The position numbers and the translations under genes are program-made. Shown here in pieces: positions 60,405 to 64,000 of a DNA stretch of 64,000 bases; positions within the stretch are counted from its first letter, which is position 1; each line of letters starts with the position of its first letter. Source of the DNA: Arthrobacter rhizosphaerae (GTDB taxonomy: Bacteria > Actinomycetota > Actinomycetes > Actinomycetales > Micrococcaceae); the NCBI RefSeq assembly GCF_023062595.1, contig NZ_JALLAN010000016.1, forward strand, positions 62,001-126,000. Reading direction: 5' to 3'. Under the pieces are notes generated by a model. That model saw only the letters and a list, made by a program, of their open reading frames with translations. It was not told the DNA's origin and ran no database searches.

Positions 60405-60848
60405 TCAGGCTGCCATCCTCGATTGATGATGACGCGCCCGCGACCGGCGGGCTTTGTGGGGCTTGGCGGCAACGGCGACAAGACCGCCGTCGGGAATCCT
60501 GCTGTCCCCGTCAAGCGTTGTCCCGTGGCCCAGCTGGGCTCCGGCGCCGATCCGTGAGTGGCTGCCGATGCGGACCCTGTTGCCCACAATCGTTCCCTCG
60601 CCCACGTAGACGCCGTCTCCAATGAGGGCCAGGTCGCCAATCTTCGCCCGGCGGTCGATCCAGCTGCCATCACCGATCCGGCAACCCGAACCGACGCATG
60701 CCCCTGCTTCGATATATGTAGTTGAACCGATGAAGGAACTCTCTTCCACTTCGGCGCCAGGCCCGATCAGCCCACCGCCGTTAGGGTGCCGGCGGTACCT
60801 GGTGACCTTGCCGGCGTCGTCCTCAACTGATTCGATTTTCTTGCTCAT
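60405..60848 (-). CDS. Hexapeptide-repeat (left-handed beta-helix) protein
   Basis: 147 residues from ATG 60848 (an in-frame start at 60881 is possible but less likely). About 10 hexapeptide turns with the [LIV]-G-x4 pattern: 'LIGPGAEVEESSFIGSTTYIEAGACVGSGCRIGDGSWIDRRAKIGDLALIGDGVYVGEGTIVGNRVRIGSHSRIGAGAQLG'. The C-terminus is basic ('KPHKARRSRARHHQ'). Such helices are found in acyltransferases and gamma carbonic anhydrases; no catalytic His set is obvious, so the role is open. Confidence 0.85.
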   Translation of the reverse strand: MSKKIESVEDDAGKVTRYRRHPNGGGLIGPGAEVEESSFIGSTTYIEAGACVGSGCRIGDGSWIDRRAKIGDLALIGDGVYVGEGTIVGNRVRIGSHSRIGAGAQLGHGTTLDGDSRIPDGGLVAVAAKPHKARRSRARHHQSRMAA

Positions 60849-61046
60849 TCCATTCCTATCTAGTGCGCACACCGCACCCAAGGAAATTAACGTTTTCAGG
60901 GCCTAATTGATTCCATAGCCTGAACGATTCCGGACCTTCTGCGCTCTGCCGTCTGCGCGCAGATGTCGTCCGGGGTTAACGCCATCGTTGCCTGCCGGCC
61001 GCTTCCCCGCCGACTGTTCGTTGCATGGGCAAACTAGGTTTCTGGG

Positions 61047-61901
61047 GTGGCTGTCGACCCATCCCCAGAGCATGCTCTTCCGGGCAAGGACGGACGACGG
61101 CGTTTTGTCGCCTTGGGCGATTCCTTCACGGAAGGCGTCGGGGACTGGAACCGGAACCTGCCTAACGGCGTGAGGGGCTGGGCAGACCGGGTGGCGGAAA
61201 AGCTGGCGAAGGCGGAGCCGGGGTGGGAGTACGCAAACCTGGCCGTAAGGAGCAAGCGCCTGCGGCATGTCATTGACGAGCAATTGGAGCCTGCGCTGAC
61301 CCTCAGGCCCACGCTGGTCACGCTCTATGCCGGCGGAAACGACATCCTGGATTTCGGAACAGACATCGACGCCCTGATGGAGGACTACGAGTTTCTGGTG
61401 GCCAGGCTCGCGGGCACGGGTGCCACCCTGCTGCTTTTCACCGGGTTCGACGTCAAAGTCTCGGCCGTTCTCGAACCGCTGAAGAAACGCAACAGGGTCT
61501 ACAACCAGCGCGTCAGGGAACTGGCTGACAAATACGGGGCCATCCTGGTGGACTACTGGTGTTTCGACGCCTTCCACGACCGGCGCATGTGGTCCTCCGA
61601 CAGGCTCCACATGTCCAAAGCAGGGCACAAATACCTGGCCGCCCGGGTGCTGGATCATCTGGGCGTTCCCCACAAGATCAGTCCCAAAGACTGGGATCCT
61701 CCGGTGAAACTGACCCTAAAAGAGTGGGAGCGGCTGCAACGGCGCTGGGTCCACGACTGGGTGATTCCCCTCCTGGGCCGCAAACTCAGGGGAGTGACCC
61801 TGGGAGATCAGCTGGGACCGCGTTGGCCTGTACCCGTCAAGGTCCCCGCTAAGGGCGGGCTGAAACGGCTCGCTGAACAGGCTGACGAGACGGCTCAGTA
61901 A
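61047..61901 (+). CDS. SGNH/GDSL-family hydrolase (copy 1)
   Basis: 284 residues, GTG 61047. Block I 'FVALGDSFTEGVGDWN' holds the nucleophile Ser, block II 'YANLAVRSKRLRHVI' the Gly, block III 'LYAGGNDILDF' the Asn and block V 'SDRLHMSKAGHKYLA' the Asp/His pair. An esterase or lipase-like activity is expected. No signal peptide is visible. The protein has about 30 extra C-terminal residues compared with copy 2 at 62841-63602. Confidence 0.92.
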   Translation: MAVDPSPEHALPGKDGRRRFVALGDSFTEGVGDWNRNLPNGVRGWADRVAEKLAKAEPGWEYANLAVRSKRLRHVIDEQLEPALTLRPTLVTLYAGGNDILDFGTDIDALMEDYEFLVARLAGTGATLLLFTGFDVKVSAVLEPLKKRNRVYNQRVRELADKYGAILVDYWCFDAFHDRRMWSSDRLHMSKAGHKYLAARVLDHLGVPHKISPKDWDPPVKLTLKEWERLQRRWVHDWVIPLLGRKLRGVTLGDQLGPRWPVPVKVPAKGGLKRLAEQADETAQ

Positions 61902-61943
61902 GGAGCCGTAAGGCCGGGCGTGGCGCGACAGGGAGTAGTCCTG

Positions 61944-62231
61944 TCAGTTGTCCAGCAGATTATCGAATCCGGGTGCCACCCTGTTGGCGTGGAACTCCAT
62001 CACCTCAAACTCAGCTACGCCGTTGACGTAGAAGGGATCCTTGGCCAGGGACGCATCCAGGCTGTCCCGGTCGGCAGTAGACAGGAGCAGCCCGCCGGTG
62101 CGCGGAATCTTCCGACCTGCGGCGATGAACACACCCTCATCGAAGGCGTCCTGCAACCAGGAAACATGGTCCGCCAGGTGGTAATCCACGATGTCCATGG
62201 GCACCTTGTAGCTCAGGGAAATAACGTACAT
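61944..62231 (-). CDS. YciI-like protein
   Basis: 95 residues: 'MYVISLSYKVPMDIVDYHLADHVSWL' start, 'GVFIAAGRKIPRTGGLLL' and 'DPFYVNGVAEFEVMEFHA' fit the YciI/ferredoxin-like dimer family, with conserved His and Asp. The family's activity is largely unknown. It is divergent from the MarR gene across a 70-base gap with a short palindrome. Confidence 0.9.
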   Translation of the reverse strand: MYVISLSYKVPMDIVDYHLADHVSWLQDAFDEGVFIAAGRKIPRTGGLLLSTADRDSLDASLAKDPFYVNGVAEFEVMEFHANRVAPGFDNLLDN

Positions 62232-62263
62232 GCGAACAGCCTACCGACGCAGCGCCGAGGGGA

Positions 62264-62277
62264 CTTGAACCGTCAAG
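62264..62277. promoter_or_regulatory. Palindrome between yciI-like and marR genes
   Basis: CTTGA-ACCG-TCAAG is perfect over 5-bp arms and includes TTGAAC, a possible -35 for the MarR gene whose -10 (TAAGAT, 62290-62295) is six bases before its ATG. Candidate MarR operator. Confidence 0.45.
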
Positions 62278-62301
62278 CATTTTTCCTCTTAAGATGTACG
62301 T

Positions 62302-62781
62302 ATGAGCGAACCACGATGGCTGAATGCAGACGAACGCCGCGCGTGGCTTGCCCTCATGAGCATCAACACCCTGCTCCCGGCTGCTCTGGACTCGCAACTT
62401 CACAGCGCGGGCAAATTGTCCTTGTTCGATTACCACGTCCTGGCGATGCTCTCTGAGACCGAGTCCCGATTCCTCCCCATGAGTGAGCTCGCTGCACGGA
62501 CCAGTGCATCCCTGTCCAGGCTTTCGCACGTTGTTACCAAGCTGCAAAGCAGGGGCTGGGTGGAGCGCCGCCCGCACCCCGGGGACGCCAGAGTCACCAC
62601 CGCTCACCTCACCGACGCCGGGATGGACACCATCGTGGGCCTGGCGCCCGGGCATGTGGAATCGGTCCGCGCCCTGTTCCTGGACGCGCTCAGCGACGAA
62701 GATGTTGCGGAGCTCGCCCGGATCGGTGAAAAGATTGTGTCCCGCCTGGACGATGATCATTGGATTTTGCGGGAAGGCTGA
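62302..62781 (+). CDS. MarR-family transcriptional regulator
   Basis: 159 residues. Helix-rich dimer with the winged helix 'LFDYHVLAMLSETESRFLPMSELAARTSASLSRLSHVVTKLQSRGWVERRPHPGDARVTTAHLTDAG', the 'DARVTTAHLTDAG' wing being the MarR signature. TAAGAT lies six bases upstream of the ATG with no ribosome-binding site, so the message is likely leaderless. Ligand unknown; probable targets are itself and the divergent YciI-like gene or the neighbouring SGNH gene. Confidence 0.93.
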   Translation: MSEPRWLNADERRAWLALMSINTLLPAALDSQLHSAGKLSLFDYHVLAMLSETESRFLPMSELAARTSASLSRLSHVVTKLQSRGWVERRPHPGDARVTTAHLTDAGMDTIVGLAPGHVESVRALFLDALSDEDVAELARIGEKIVSRLDDDHWILREG

Positions 62782-62840
62782 ACGAATCCGGCGTTGCGGC
62801 CCCTTTTGTTGCTCCCAGCAACTGATGGCAGACTGTCGCT

Positions 62841-63602
62841 ATGGATTTTTCTTCCCGGTACGTGGCTTTGGGGGATTCCTTCACGGAAGGCGTGGGCGAT
62901 GACGATCCCGGCCGCCCAAACGGGGTCAGGGGTTGGGCAGACCGCGTAGCGGAACAACTCGGCGCCGCGGACCCTTCGTTTGGCTACGCCAACCTCGCGA
63001 TCCGCGGCAGGAAGCTGCGCCGGATCCTCGCCGAACAGGTGGATGCCGCCGTCGAACTTAAACCCACGCTGGTGACCATCTACGCCGGAGCCAACGACAT
63101 CCTGCGCCCGAAGGTTGATATCGATGGACTCCTTGAGGAGTACGACGCCGGTATCCGTAAGTTGAGTGCCACGGGTGCCACTGTGGTGATGTTCACCGGG
63201 TTTGACTCCCGTGGCTCCAAGATCTTCAGCACCACCCGCGGACGAACGGCTATCTATAACGAGCTCGTGCGGGGTATCGCCGGTGATCATGGCGCACTGC
63301 TGGTCGATTACTGGCGCTTCAGCGAATACTACGACTGGGGCATGTGGGCGCAGGACCGGATGCATATGTCGGCCGCCGGGCACGCGAACATGGCGAAACG
63401 GGTGCTGACTGTCCTGGAACATGATCACTCCATTGAGGTCCCTCCCATGACCCCGGTTCAGGAAATGAGCCGTGCCGAGGCGCTGCGTGCAAATGCGCGA
63501 TGGGTCCGCGAGTTTGCCGGCCCTTGGGTCATGCGCCGGGTAACAGGAAAATCATCCGGTGACGGCCTCAATCCGCGGTATCCGGAGCTGACGCGCCTCT
63601 AG
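62841..63602 (+). CDS. SGNH/GDSL-family hydrolase (copy 2)
   Basis: 253 residues. Same blocks as the gene at 61047: 'YVALGDSFTEGVGDDD', 'YANLAIRGRKLRRIL', 'IYAGANDILRP', 'QDRMHMSAAGHANMA'. The two proteins are clearly paralogous over their full core ('RPNGVRGWADRVAEQLG' against 'LPNGVRGWADRVAEKLA') and arose by local duplication now split by the YciI-like and MarR genes. Cytosolic by sequence. Confidence 0.93.
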   Translation: MDFSSRYVALGDSFTEGVGDDDPGRPNGVRGWADRVAEQLGAADPSFGYANLAIRGRKLRRILAEQVDAAVELKPTLVTIYAGANDILRPKVDIDGLLEEYDAGIRKLSATGATVVMFTGFDSRGSKIFSTTRGRTAIYNELVRGIAGDHGALLVDYWRFSEYYDWGMWAQDRMHMSAAGHANMAKRVLTVLEHDHSIEVPPMTPVQEMSRAEALRANARWVREFAGPWVMRRVTGKSSGDGLNPRYPELTRL

Positions 63603-63858
63603 CCGTAGGCAGAGTGCTTATACACCCTGAGAGGGCGGATTGGTCTTTAGTTGCCTTAACTCGTAGACTTGGTAGGCGCTAAGTGCGCGGAGCGTGCGCA
63701 ATTGCTCCGGTGGCCCGGTAATTTTCTCCAGGGTAGCCGGTAGTTAGGGGCTCAAGTTGCGTGACTAACCGTTCACCCTGATCACTTTGGGTCGCACTTA
63801 CACGCATGGTCCTGCAGCAGATATGCGGATCATTACTTTCAATTCTTGAGGAGAAGTC

Positions 63859-64000
63859 ATGGCAGCACACTGCCAAGTGACCGGAGCCGAGCCGGGCTTT
63901 GGGCACAGCATTTCGCACTCGCACCGTCGCAACAAGCGTCGGTTCGATCCGAACATTCAGAAGAAGCGCTACTGGGTTCCGTCCCTGCGCCGTAATGTCA
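63859..64000 (+). CDS. rpmB: 50S ribosomal protein L28 (5' part, cut by window end)
   Basis: 47 codons are visible. 'HCQVTGAEPGFGHSISHSHRRNKRRFDPNIQKKRYWVPSLRR' is the L28 signature; the first CxxC of the zinc-binding form is replaced by C-Q-V-T, so this is the zinc-free (C-minus) version. GAGGAG stands six bases before the ATG. In many actinobacteria such a copy is followed by rpmG and rpsN and may be Zur-controlled, but I see no convincing Zur box in 63603-63858. Confidence 0.95.
   Translation, partial: MAAHCQVTGAEPGFGHSISHSHRRNKRRFDPNIQKKRYWVPSLRRNV

Noticed and set aside
63603..63858. Zur box upstream of the zinc-free L28 gene
   Set aside because: No sequence close to the TGAAAATGATTTTCA type palindrome is seen in the gap.

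Overview
The window is high-GC DNA with actinobacterial gene content and signals: GntR/FadR regulators, a C-minus L28 ribosomal protein, an SOS box of the Gram-positive/actinobacterial type, DtxR/IdeR-like iron boxes, a ydaO-type c-di-AMP riboswitch and several apparently leaderless regulator genes. Overall it looks like an Arthrobacter-type member of the Micrococcaceae. That taxonomic reading is inference; no rRNA gene is present.

Layout. 1-2251: the N-terminal part of a secreted surface protein, cut by the window edge. 2770-5346: a GntR regulator, a metal-responsive ArsR repressor coupled to a cation-diffusion-facilitator exporter, and a MepB-like protein. 5442-9055: an asparagine-use operon (GntR, asparaginase, a remnant of aspartase, asparagine permease). 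9131-15846: phosphotransferase-like, CYTH, methyltransferase, UDG-like, GIY-YIG-like and amidohydrolase genes, then an SOS-controlled umuDC pair. 15933-18847: a WXG100/DUF6973 protein with a lipoprotein partner, and a c-di-AMP riboswitch in front of an unusual Pro/Ala-rich anchored protein. 18905-22666: a UvrA2-like ATPase, a long nested hairpin, a small orphan gene and an alpha/beta hydrolase.

22810-39744 is the most coherent block and looks like a catabolic island for methoxylated (lignin-derived) aromatic acids. It holds three LigM/DesA-like tetrahydrofolate-dependent O-demethylases, a MetF-like reductase for the methyl group, a five-gene Liv-type ABC importer, an aldehyde dehydrogenase, a type I extradiol dioxygenase, and the three enzymes that turn 4-oxalomesaconate into pyruvate plus oxaloacetate (GalD-like tautomerase, GalB-like PIG-L hydratase, GalC/LigK-like aldolase). 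A FadR-type regulator and a DUF1932 dehydrogenase complete it. A shared motif (AC-ATTT-GT-N3-CAATC) lies in three of its promoters. The ring-cleaving enzyme is of the vicinal-oxygen-chelate type rather than the LigB type normally found in gallate/protocatechuate 4,5-cleavage pathways, which is the most interesting biochemical point in the window.

39855-48601: housekeeping and unknown genes (membrane protein/XRE/MDR set, PrmC-like methyltransferase, a perfect DosR-type box at 42424-42437, SDR, YchJ, acyl-CoA dehydrogenase, small membrane proteins). 48910-54748: a Wadjet/MksBEF-type SMC operon (jetA, jetB, jetC) with no jetD after it; a patch of short inverted repeats follows. 55070-60308: an iron-box-preceded siderophore uptake operon (binding protein, two permeases, ATPase, siderophore-interacting reductase). 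60405-64000: hexapeptide transferase, two paralogous SGNH hydrolases around a YciI protein and a MarR regulator, and the 5' end of rpmB.
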